From the NCBI GenBank assembly GCA_021772135.1, contig JADYXQ010000232.1, forward strand, positions 1-64,000: a DNA stretch of 64,000 nucleotides, in the 5' to 3' direction. How positions within the stretch are numbered: the stretch's first letter is position 1; every line of letters begins with the position of its first letter. The notes beneath the pieces were generated by a model. The model was not told the DNA's origin. It ran no database searches and was given only the letters and a program-made list of their open reading frames with translations. Positions 8,269-16,555 of this stretch are shown piece after piece. Source of the DNA: Candidatus Obscuribacter sp. GTDB lineage: Bacteria > Cyanobacteriota > Vampirovibrionia > Obscuribacterales > Obscuribacteraceae. The translations under genes were made by a program, and so were the position numbers.

Positions 8269-8979
8269 ATGAGAAAATTGCCCACCTACAAAGAACTCGG
8301 GCGATTGCTGCTGTTCGCGGCAGCTCTTATTCTTGTCTTGGCGACCGGTGCTTATCTTTATTACATGCCGCGATTTAATCACTCGTTGATCAATTATGTT
8401 TTGTTTCACCCGCCAGATAGAAAACTTGATCAACCCATCGAGATTGGTGGCATTCTCGGAAAACATAACAGAATTGTTGTTCGTGATGGCGCGAAGTTAT
8501 CTGAGCCAGCCATTGTACTTGATTGCATTTTTTTTAAAGCGCCAAACGAAAAGGGTGCAATTTTATATTCGCAAGGTGTTGGCAGTGCCATCAACGCCAT
8601 GGCGGATCATTTTAAAATTACCACCATGCTTGAGTCAGGTTATTCGCAATGGGCCGATGATTAGGCAGGTTTTACAGCCATCTATCCTGAGTGTTTATTT
8701 ATGGAGCCCACTTTCGATAATCTGGTGATGCTGAAGGGTGAACATCCTCCTGTTCTTCTAATCGCTGTCGCGAAAGACAAAAGTATGCCACCATCTCATG
8801 CAGCGCTTTTAAAAAAAGAAGCGAAGCAACCTTTTATGTTTGTCAATTTACCAACAAGCAACCACGCCATTGTAAGCGTGGCTGACCGTGCTCTGTGTGC
8901 TATAGCCTTGAACGATTTTCTAACCAAATTCGGTGCAGCTCAGAAATTGCAAGCCCTGCAACGTGGAAGTAGAAAGTAG
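8269..8979 (+). pseudogene. Decayed alpha/beta hydrolase with internal deletion and in-frame TAG
   Basis: The first part (8269-8664) has a membrane anchor near residues 13-32, then FHPPDR and PNEKGAILYS, as in membrane-anchored alpha/beta hydrolases. ILYS runs directly into QGVGSAINAMAD, so the segment with the oxyanion His-Gly and the normal GxSxG elbow appears deleted. An in-frame TAG at 8662-8664 is followed without frame change by AGFTAIYPECLFMEPTFDNL and the C-terminal half, with PPVLLIAVAKDKSMPPSHAALL and a terminal His region (SNHAIVS). Stop plus deletion and loss of the nucleophile motif make this a pseudogene. A gene caller would report two pieces (8269-8664 and 8701-8979). Confidence 0.7.
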
Positions 8980-9023
8980 TCACAAAATGAAAAGTCCTTG
9001 CTGTGCTTCCGCGCTCGCGGGGA

Positions 9024-9206
9024 TCACCGAATTGCTACCGTAGGTAGTATCAACCTCGGACATGCATCTACTATGTCTTTTTCGACATCAGGTTTAGAAA
9101 TGCTGTTCAGAATTTCTGCTGCCTTATCGAAAAGGCCGTGTTGCTTGTAAAACTCAACTAACCAGTGAAGTTCTTTTATTGGTGTTGGTTCATCAGCAGA
9201 TGGCAT
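9024..9206 (-). CDS. Small TPR-like hypothetical protein
   Basis: A 60-codon frame whose middle, ELHWLVEFYKQHGLFDKAAE, resembles one tetratricopeptide helix pair. The start has AAGGGG about 6 nt upstream of ATG 9206. No signal peptide or other motif is seen. It may be a genuine small adaptor or the remnant of a larger TPR gene. The flanking 9207-9471 region holds nothing else recognisable. Confidence 0.4.
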   Translation of the reverse strand: MPSADEPTPIKELHWLVEFYKQHGLFDKAAEILNSISKPDVEKDIVDACPRLILPTVAIR

Positions 9207-9471
9207 TCAAAGCCCCTTAATTTAGGTATTGAACGAGACTGGCAATAGGATGGAATAGTTCCAATGCACGTAGTCTAAATTAGCAACTGTAGCCAGTTCG
9301 CGACAGTACACCACCTATTTATTTGACAGCAAATGATTACTCTGTTGAACCGCAAAGCGTTGCTGGTTTGATTAACCTTCTTCGTATAAGTCCCACTGAT
9401 AGCTGTCAGTGCGGTTGACAAGAGGATCCTGGCCTTTCTAAGGTAGCGTCAATGGTATAGCGGAGAGTTCT

Positions 9472-10836
9472 ATGCATTCAACCACAATTGCTGCTTTACA
9501 AAACAAAATTAGTCTGCCTGGAGGGGGTAAATGGCATGCTTTCATAGCCGCATGGCTGGGAGCATTTTTTGACGGACTTGATGCCACCATCTTTGTTATG
9601 GTCCTTTTTCCGGCGCTCTCGCAGCTGCTCGGCACAAGTGACCATGCCAAAATTGGTCAATACGGCAGCTACGTATTAGCGGTTTTCATGCTGGGTTGGG
9701 CGACCGGTGCGGTCGTTTTTGGCATGCTGGCTGACCGTATCGGTCGCGCTAAAACCATGATGATTACAATTCTCATGTATGCCTTGTGCACCGGTCTATG
9801 CGCTCTGGCACAGACCTGGCAAGAACTGGCATTCTATCGTTTTCTTGTGGGCTGCGGCATTGGCGGTGAAATTGGCATTGGCGGAGTGATTCTTGCTGAA
9901 ACATGGCAGGGAAAATCACGCTTGCACGCTATGGGCCTTATGGTTTCGGCATTTGGGTGGGGATATCTGGCCACGTCGCTTCTTACTTTATGCTTCGGCC
10001 GTTTTGGCTGGCGCCTACTTTTTGTCATCGGTATTACTCCGGCGCTTCTTACCTTTTATGTGCGAGCGAAGCTTAAAGATACGGAAGAGTTTGAGTTTAT
10101 TGCCGAAGCGCGTAAACGTGCTGCAAGCAAAAAGGAAATCGAACGCAACGAGCAAGAAAAAGATTTGCTGCGTAATCCATTCTTCCAATTATTTTCAAAG
10201 GAGAATCGGCGGGCAACGCTCACTGTAGCAACCATGGCAAGTTCGTGCATCATGGGCTATTGGGCCGTGCTTTCGTGGATTCCAGCCTGGATAAATCAAA
10301 TCACCGGCACAGATGCCGTGAGTGAGCGCAGCATCACCACAATTTGCATGAACGCCGGTCTTATTTTGTGTGGTTTCTTCGGCGGTAAGCTCGTTGATGT
10401 GTTTGGGCGGTCGCGCTGCTTCCTGATCGGTTCTGTAGCCAGTTTTCTTTGTTGCGTCGGAATGTTTACCACGGTCAAATCATTCGGTTTGCCGTTGTTA
10501 GTATGGGCATTCGCCATTGGAGCTGCCTCGATTTTGCCTTTCGTAGTGCTTTTCGTTTATGTGCCTGAATTGTTCGCCACACGCATACGCAGCACGGCAT
10601 TCGGTTTTAGTTATAATTCAGGTCGAGTCTTTGCTGCGCTGGCAGCCATTTTCGGTGGCCAGATAATTGCTGCCAGTGGCGGTTCCTATGCGGTTGGCGC
10701 GGCTACCGTTTCTGCCGTCTATTTAATTGGCGCAGTAGTTTCATTCTTTATGCCCGCCACAACTGGGGTAGTGGAAAAACACGTCATGATTTCAACTGAA
10801 GAGAGAGAACTCTCACCATTGGCAGTGCCTGCTTAA
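9472..10836 (+). CDS. MFS transporter (sugar/aromatic-acid:H+ symporter type)
   Basis: A 454-residue inner-membrane secondary transporter with the twelve-helix MFS plan. The first helix region (about 22-50) carries DGLDATIFVMVLFP. The loop-2/3 signature GMLADRIGRAKTM is intact and GGKLVDVFGRSR marks the second half. GFDAxD-like and RFLVGCGIGGEIG features resemble the metabolite:H+ and aromatic-acid:H+ symporter groups. The substrate is not predictable. It appears monocistronic; a set of inverted repeats lies downstream before the next gene. Confidence 0.85.
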   Translation: MHSTTIAALQNKISLPGGGKWHAFIAAWLGAFFDGLDATIFVMVLFPALSQLLGTSDHAKIGQYGSYVLAVFMLGWATGAVVFGMLADRIGRAKTMMITILMYALCTGLCALAQTWQELAFYRFLVGCGIGGEIGIGGVILAETWQGKSRLHAMGLMVSAFGWGYLATSLLTLCFGRFGWRLLFVIGITPALLTFYVRAKLKDTEEFEFIAEARKRAASKKEIERNEQEKDLLRNPFFQLFSKENRRATLTVATMASSCIMGYWAVLSWIPAWINQITGTDAVSERSITTICMNAGLILCGFFGGKLVDVFGRSRCFLIGSVASFLCCVGMFTTVKSFGLPLLVWAFAIGAASILPFVVLFVYVPELFATRIRSTAFGFSYNSGRVFAALAAIFGGQIIAASGGSYAVGAATVSAVYLIGAVVSFFMPATTGVVEKHVMISTEERELSPLAVPA

Positions 10837-10904
10837 TCAGATTTTTTATCGGCTGCTAGCATTGACGCGAGCGGTGTTGTATCTCAAGGTAAGTGCACAC
10901 CGGC

Positions 10905-10927
10905 TTGTCGCGACAACTTCCGTTGTC
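10905..10927. promoter_or_regulatory. Cluster of TTGTC/GACAA inverted repeats
   Basis: TTGTCGCGACAA (10905-10916) is a perfect 12-bp palindrome. Its right half is reused in the inverted repeat GACAAC-TTCC-GTTGTC (10912-10927). They lie about 75-95 bp before the DUF4388 gene. There is no T-tract, so an operator is more likely than a terminator. Function is inferred. Confidence 0.35.
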
Positions 10928-10999
10928 AAGAAAGTTGTAGAAGAGATTTTCAACTAATGCGACAATGGCGGCTGCAAATCATAGATAACACCTGCTAGA

Positions 11000-12592
11000 T
11001 TGGAAACCATGCAAGGAAGAAACCTCAAAACTCAGGCGCCGCTTATCGCCGCACCAAAAGTAGAAGATCTGCAACGCCTCTTGAAGGCAGCCCAGACGGG
11101 TACGCCTGTCAATCAGACAATTGCTGTTCCTGATCGCCCAAAATTAGTTCTTAAAGTGCAGATGACTCGTGCTGCCAGTGGGCTGGGCCGTTCAAAAGCA
11201 GCTGACGCCGCTCCAATCTGGTCATTGCAAGAGGGCATTAACACTCTCTGGGAATACAGCACCACCGACGTAGAGCTCATTTTTAATCTTGTCGAAGAAT
11301 CGCTCTACGTTAAACCAGCGGCTCCAATCGCAGATTTTTCTGCTGCTCCTCCTCCAGCGGCAGTCCAACAAGTGACATACGGCGCCAGTCCGGTGAGGAC
11401 GGGAAGCTTTGAACTGCAGCCGGCTCAGCCGGCAGTGCCTGCCGCCACAGCGGCTGCTGCGGCACAGCAGGCAGTAAGCCAGACCATTCAACTATCGGGA
11501 AATCTCAGCGAATTGGGCGTCTGCGAGCTGGTTCAGACAATCAGTGTGGCCAAAATGACAGGCCGCCTTGATATTACCAGTGGTCTGCAGTCGGTAGAAA
11601 TTTATTATGAAGAGGGTACGCCGCGTCGGGCCTCGTACCGAAGTGATTCAATGACCGCAGCTCCAAAAAATCTCACTGATGAAGAAGTAATAGTCGAAGC
11701 GATGACCTGGATCAATGGATTTTTCCATTTCAACGCTTCCATGAAATCTTCTGAGCGTACTGCCATGAAGCGACTCGATCTGTTACTTATGGAAGGTGCG
11801 GCACTGCGAGACTACATCGTCAGTATTGAAGCCGCGGGCTTAAGTGACGATTCGGTGCCAGTTAAATATGGTCAGCCCTCAGAAGCTGAATTTGAGAAGG
11901 CTCTCGAAATTGGTGCTCCAGTCGACATGCAGAGTCAAAAAGCACTTTATTTCGTCTTTGATGGTAAACGCACACTCGCTGAAGTTGTTACTCAGAGCGG
12001 CTTGCCTAAATCAGCGTGGCTGCCGATCGTTTTCAACCTTTCTAAAGCGAAACTGATTGGTGTCAATGTAAAACCCAAACAAGAAGAAACTGCAGTAGAA
12101 ATAACTCAGGCACCTGGCGCAAAAGAGGCTGTTAAAGAAGCGTTCCAGCAATTGCTTCGTTCCGACACAGGGCTCATGAGCTACCAGCTGTTTATGCATT
12201 TTCTGGAGGTTGAGTATCATCGCGCTCTCAAACTCAGGCTTCCATTTAGTTTGATTATTATCGGTGTGCACAAAGAAGAAGCATCTATCAGAGAGGAATT
12301 GTCTTCAGATGATCTGAAGCTGGTGGCAGAGAAAATTCGCATACAGCTTGAGCCTTACGATTATGTAGCCCACTACCAGACCTATAATCTGGCAATTTTG
12401 ATGCCGCACCGTCCATCAGCTTCGGCCCGAGAATGCGTGGCGAAAATCATTAGTGACTTTAACACTGAGCTGGCGCAAACTGGAAATGCTGTGCGTTTCG
12501 TCTGGTCGGTGGGTGGTGGTTGCATTCCCGAAGACGGTATTAAACTTGATGCTCTTTTGGCTAAAGCAGAAAAAGAGCGAGCAGCGGTTTAA
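11000..12592 (+). CDS. DUF4388 (PATAN-like) protein with degenerate GGDEF-like C-terminus
   Basis: A 530-residue soluble signalling protein. An Ala/Pro-rich linker (about 110-165) leads to a DUF4388/PATAN-like domain (about 165-285), beginning with LSGNLSELGVCELVQTIS and IEVYY-like strands, a module common in regulators of Cyanobacteria, Deltaproteobacteria and relatives. A helical region follows, then about 380-530 resembles a nucleotidyl-cyclase fold (DTGLMSYQLFMHFLEVEYHR, AILMPH). The GGDEF motif and metal-binding acids are absent, so cyclase activity is unlikely. The start is TTG 11000 or ATG 11009; no strong SD decides. It lies 110 bp before the WG/kinase operon and could belong to its signalling circuit. 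Confidence 0.7.
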   Translation: METMQGRNLKTQAPLIAAPKVEDLQRLLKAAQTGTPVNQTIAVPDRPKLVLKVQMTRAASGLGRSKAADAAPIWSLQEGINTLWEYSTTDVELIFNLVEESLYVKPAAPIADFSAAPPPAAVQQVTYGASPVRTGSFELQPAQPAVPAATAAAAAQQAVSQTIQLSGNLSELGVCELVQTISVAKMTGRLDITSGLQSVEIYYEEGTPRRASYRSDSMTAAPKNLTDEEVIVEAMTWINGFFHFNASMKSSERTAMKRLDLLLMEGAALRDYIVSIEAAGLSDDSVPVKYGQPSEAEFEKALEIGAPVDMQSQKALYFVFDGKRTLAEVVTQSGLPKSAWLPIVFNLSKAKLIGVNVKPKQEETAVEITQAPGAKEAVKEAFQQLLRSDTGLMSYQLFMHFLEVEYHRALKLRLPFSLIIIGVHKEEASIREELSSDDLKLVAEKIRIQLEPYDYVAHYQTYNLAILMPHRPSASARECVAKIISDFNTELAQTGNAVRFVWSVGGGCIPEDGIKLDALLAKAEKERAAV

Positions 12593-12768
12593 ACATTCAC
12601 TGGAGCCTTAAGAGGCATGTAAAACCAGGGGAAGACCCGGTAGCTTACTGTGCCATTTCGGGAATAATAGGAATAGCGCATTCGCAGTTATAGGTTTGAA
12701 TAATGGCCGAACCCTCAGTCAATAGGCCTCTTTAGGATTTTAAGCTAAAAGAGACTGAAAGCCGGCTG

Positions 12769-14481
12769 GTGGAAGAGGCCGCCCCGGTGTCTTGCTCGGC
12801 ACTGACCGTGCCCGAGTCATCTGACAATGCAGTTGAAGCCAAGTCAGATCTGCCTGCCGTAAAGTTGCCCGCCTACGACGCTCCAGCGCAAAATAACCAG
12901 GCCTATTTGAAAAGCGAATTTCATGGTGATTTTAAACCAAACTCTGATACCGAATATAGAGGCTTATTCAGGCACCGATTGATCGTCGGTGGAAGCATTT
13001 TTTTTGCTATCAGCCTTTTTGTCTTCAGTTTGTTGGATCTAAAGTCACTGGTTAAGACTACCGGCTTTATCGATTCCACCATGCACATTACAGAAAATCC
13101 CAAGCGAGCCAGGTTGAGCCCAGAGTTGGCTTATGTGGATAATTTGTCTAAGGATGGCTTGTCTAAAGTTAGAGAATCTGGGTGGAATATTCCGCGCATT
13201 GGTTACGTTGATCTATCGGGCAAAACAGTAATTAAACCTGTTTATCAGGATATCGGCGATTTTTCTGAAGGCCTGGCCGAGGTCAGCATTTACAGCAAGA
13301 CTAACGATCGTTGCGTTGGATACATTGACAAAGCTGGAGAAATTGTCATTCCGGCAATTTACGAAAAATGCTCGCCTTTTAGTGGCGGCACTGCACTTGC
13401 TTACAAGAAAGATACTACTTATTTAATCGACAAAACTGGAAAGGTTTTATTTCAAACAGTAAATCCGCCTCCAGGTACGACCTATGAACCGACCCGTTCA
13501 GAGGCCGCTCTAAAGCTTGACGAAAAAGAGTACGCACCCAATGGGCAAACGCGATTGGATGCGCTCGATCCCGACCACGCCCCAGCTGGAACTCCGCATT
13601 TCGTCACCGTTCCTAGTGGCTTTGTTGGTTTATTGGACGCCAAAGGCGGTTGGCTAATCAAACCCGAATACGACAGTATAAGGTCTGTTTCTGACGACAA
13701 CAATGTGGGCTATTTAACCCCAGAGCACGAGGTCTACACTTACTCATATACATATTCACAAGGACGCAAAACTGCCAGGTTTGGTATCAAAGATTCCCCG
13801 GCCTATATAGTCGAGAAACGACAACTCTTTGGTGTTGTTGATGATAGTGGCAAGGAGATATTAGCGCCTCAATTCACTCGAATTTCCTCTTATCAGAATG
13901 GGCACGCTGCCGTGCGTGTCAATGACAAGTATGGTTTTGTCGACAGCACCGGCAAATTTGTTATTAAGCCACAGTACGATTACGTTACGGCTTTCGACAA
14001 GATTATTGCGGTGAAAAACGGCAAGGTCTGGTCGTTCATCGATTCATCCGGTAAGCCTGTTGCTGGTCCGTCGGTAGATGGTATCGTCCATAGTGGCAGA
14101 GGCGTGTGGCTCTCTGAAGGCCTCGGGGCGGTTCTGCAAGGCGATAAGATCGGCTTTTTAAACGCCCAGGGTAAATTTACCATTGCCCCTCAATATAAGT
14201 GGGCTCTTGCCTTTTCTAATGGCTATGCACCTGTATATGACGGTTCATTCTGGCATTACATAGATAAAAGTGGGAGGAGAGTTTCGCCAAATTTAGGTAC
14301 CGCCAATACTTTAATTGCGGCCAATGCTGAAATTTCACTACCAGGGCCACTCTATTCTTTTGTAGAGTTCAGTGATATCGATAACTTTAATAACACAGTT
14401 AATGGCTGGAAAGGCACCATTCGAACGCAGTCCATTACAGCCAGCAAGCCACCAATAGAGATTAATGATGACAGGTATTAA
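12769..14481 (+). CDS. Membrane-anchored WG-repeat protein
   Basis: A 570-residue protein with a single membrane segment near residues 68-90 (SIFFAISLFVFSLLDL). A large repeat region follows, with at least six WG-type units of the form GYVDLSGKTVIKPVY, GYIDKAGEIVIPAIYE, GVVDDSGKEILAPQF, GFVDSTGKFVIKPQYD and GFLNAQGKFTIAPQYK. WG repeats are thought to bind ligands or proteins, so this is probably an envelope sensor domain. The GTG at 12769 has a poor SD. A better ATG at 12703 is in frame but separated by a TAG at 12733-12735, so the N-terminus may be damaged. The gene overlaps the next kinase gene by 17 bp. Confidence 0.82.
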   Translation: MEEAAPVSCSALTVPESSDNAVEAKSDLPAVKLPAYDAPAQNNQAYLKSEFHGDFKPNSDTEYRGLFRHRLIVGGSIFFAISLFVFSLLDLKSLVKTTGFIDSTMHITENPKRARLSPELAYVDNLSKDGLSKVRESGWNIPRIGYVDLSGKTVIKPVYQDIGDFSEGLAEVSIYSKTNDRCVGYIDKAGEIVIPAIYEKCSPFSGGTALAYKKDTTYLIDKTGKVLFQTVNPPPGTTYEPTRSEAALKLDEKEYAPNGQTRLDALDPDHAPAGTPHFVTVPSGFVGLLDAKGGWLIKPEYDSIRSVSDDNNVGYLTPEHEVYTYSYTYSQGRKTARFGIKDSPAYIVEKRQLFGVVDDSGKEILAPQFTRISSYQNGHAAVRVNDKYGFVDSTGKFVIKPQYDYVTAFDKIIAVKNGKVWSFIDSSGKPVAGPSVDGIVHSGRGVWLSEGLGAVLQGDKIGFLNAQGKFTIAPQYKWALAFSNGYAPVYDGSFWHYIDKSGRRVSPNLGTANTLIAANAEISLPGPLYSFVEFSDIDNFNNTVNGWKGTIRTQSITASKPPIEINDDRY

Positions 14482-16555
14482 GGCACCAAATACTTTAGTG
14501 CTGTCTTATGGCGATTCTTTGTCTTTACTGCTTTTGTGGCAGAAAGCCTTTCTTTTGTTGCCCCTTTGGGCGATACCACTTGTGCCTCTGGTTGGGTTGG
14601 CTTCCAGATACATGGGCTCCGTAGCAATGGACGTTGGTTACAGTCTACTTCTCTGCTTATTCATCACTTATTTTCTGGAAGATTCACTCAAACGAAAGAT
14701 TAGGATCGATGACAACAATCTTTTTTTTGGCTTTCGTGTTGTGCCGATTAAAGACATAATCAGCGTTGAAATTCCCGGCAATAAATCCAAACTATTGCCG
14801 AGTTGTCTGGCTATCACGAGCCAGAGTGGCGGGCAGCTAAAGCTTAAATTAAATGGCCTGAGCGATCGCAGCATCGAGTTGTTGATTGCGCATTTGCAAT
14901 CGCGCAATTCCGCTATAAAAGTGTCTCCGGTGCTGAATACGTTGTTGAAGGCTGGAAGGGCTCCCCAGTTGCCTTTAGTCGTTCCTGCGCAATTGCGATT
15001 GTCTTATGACGCCAGGCCATTTATTGTTGAATCGATAGCTATTTTCAAGCACACCGCCGGCAAGTGGATGCGGTTTGGTCCAATTGTTGCTTTACTCGCG
15101 ATGGCACCAATGTGGATCAATTGGTTGAGCAATCTCTATTTTATGTTTCAGCCACACGAATATGGTCAGGCCGAACAGTTCGCCTTCCACCAGTTTTTGA
15201 CCCAGTGCTCCGCTGCACTAGGGCGCGTTATTTATTCTATTGGCAGTAGCACATCCACGACCCTGACTGCCGCTTCGCACAATCCGCTAGTCGTAGGTGT
15301 GCTGGCCTTGTGGCTGGCCGCTATGACCTTTTATATGCAGCGCTTGTTGTGGAAGCCAAATTGTTTAATTAGTGACAACAATGGTTTGCGTCTGGTAATG
15401 CGGATGGGAGCCCTCAACATACCTTTTAAAAAAGTGCAGTGGTCTCAAGTTGAGCGTTTAGAGCTTCAGGAAGGAGCTCAGAATGCGGCAAAGATTCATA
15501 TTGAAAGAAAGGATAGCAAGAAGCTTGATTTAGACCTATCTGCGATTAACGTCGACGAGCGAGGCCTGCTTTTAAAGCGCATCGAAACTTACGTGCCCGA
15601 TTGTCAGGTTGGTCACCAGGTAACTCAGTCGCTCATGGCTAAATCAGACCATAGTTATACTGAGCTATGGCTGCAATCTCTTACTCAAGCACCCGAGCGC
15701 AAAACTCTCGATCCGCTTGAGCCCGGTCAGATGGCTGCCGATGGTCGCTTCGAAATTTTACGTAGTCTCGGAGTCGGGGGTCAGGGCACTGCTTATTTGT
15801 GTCGTGATACTAACAATGGTGAGTCGCATTCAGTCGTTTTAAAAGAAACAATTCTCCCTGTTTTTGTTGACCCGGTTGTACGCAGAAAGGCACTAGAAGG
15901 TTTCGAGCAAGAGGCAAAGCTATTGCAATCACTGAATCACCCCGGCGTGGTGCAATTAGTCGATTATTTTGTCGAAGACCACCGTGCTTACCTTGTGCTC
16001 GAATATCTGGCCGGCAATTACTTGCGCGAGCTCGTCTTGCAGCAAGGCCCGCTTTCTGAGCTAGATAGAGTGATCGCTCTGGCAAGGCAAATGTGCACCA
16101 TTCTCACTTTCTTGCATGATCAAGGTGTTATTCATCGAGATTTTACTCCAGAGAATTTGATTGTTGATAGTAAAGATCAGCTCAAGCTAATTGACTTCAA
16201 TGTTGCTCAGCAAACACTTGGCGGTTCGCAAGGTACCATTGTCGGCAAGCCTGCTTACATGCCACCAGAGCAATTTAGAGGCAAGGCAACCACGCAAAGC
16301 GATATTTACGCTTTTGGTGCCACTCTATATTATTTGCTCACCGGCAGCGATCCCGACGCCATTTCGCAGTCATCGCCAGCGGCAGAAATGCCCACCGTTA
16401 GTGGCTCTATAAATGAGATCGTGAAAATTTGCACCGCTCTTGATTTAAATAAAAGGTACAAGTCCGCTGCTGAGATTCTGGCAGATCTGGATAGTATTGC
16501 CGATGTTGATGACATACAAATTCAGTCGCGACAAGAGGTATTAAACGGTGGCTGA
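14465..16555 (+). CDS. Membrane Ser/Thr protein kinase, C-terminal kinase domain
   Basis: A 696-residue protein with hydrophobic segments at about 28-75, 200-220 and 275-295 and PH-like soluble stretches between them. A protein kinase domain fills about 430-690. The Gly loop is GVGGQGTAYLC, the ATP lysine is in SVVLKE, and the catalytic loop is HRDFTPENL with Thr in place of the usual Lys. The metal-binding motif is DFN instead of DFG. The Asp is kept, so catalysis is possible but atypical. Translation is coupled to the upstream WG gene by a 17-bp overlap and to the next kinase by an 8-bp overlap. Confidence 0.88.
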   Translation: MMTGIKAPNTLVLSYGDSLSLLLLWQKAFLLLPLWAIPLVPLVGLASRYMGSVAMDVGYSLLLCLFITYFLEDSLKRKIRIDDNNLFFGFRVVPIKDIISVEIPGNKSKLLPSCLAITSQSGGQLKLKLNGLSDRSIELLIAHLQSRNSAIKVSPVLNTLLKAGRAPQLPLVVPAQLRLSYDARPFIVESIAIFKHTAGKWMRFGPIVALLAMAPMWINWLSNLYFMFQPHEYGQAEQFAFHQFLTQCSAALGRVIYSIGSSTSTTLTAASHNPLVVGVLALWLAAMTFYMQRLLWKPNCLISDNNGLRLVMRMGALNIPFKKVQWSQVERLELQEGAQNAAKIHIERKDSKKLDLDLSAINVDERGLLLKRIETYVPDCQVGHQVTQSLMAKSDHSYTELWLQSLTQAPERKTLDPLEPGQMAADGRFEILRSLGVGGQGTAYLCRDTNNGESHSVVLKETILPVFVDPVVRRKALEGFEQEAKLLQSLNHPGVVQLVDYFVEDHRAYLVLEYLAGNYLRELVLQQGPLSELDRVIALARQMCTILTFLHDQGVIHRDFTPENLIVDSKDQLKLIDFNVAQQTLGGSQGTIVGKPAYMPPEQFRGKATTQSDIYAFGATLYYLLTGSDPDAISQSSPAAEMPTVSGSINEIVKICTALDLNKRYKSAAEILADLDSIADVDDIQIQSRQEVLNGG

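Noticed and set aside
8662-12735. TAG read-through or stop-codon reassignment suggested by two in-frame TAGs
   Set aside because: TAG terminates other good genes here (for example at 4704 and 18014), and one of the two genes has an additional deletion, so ordinary mutation is simpler.
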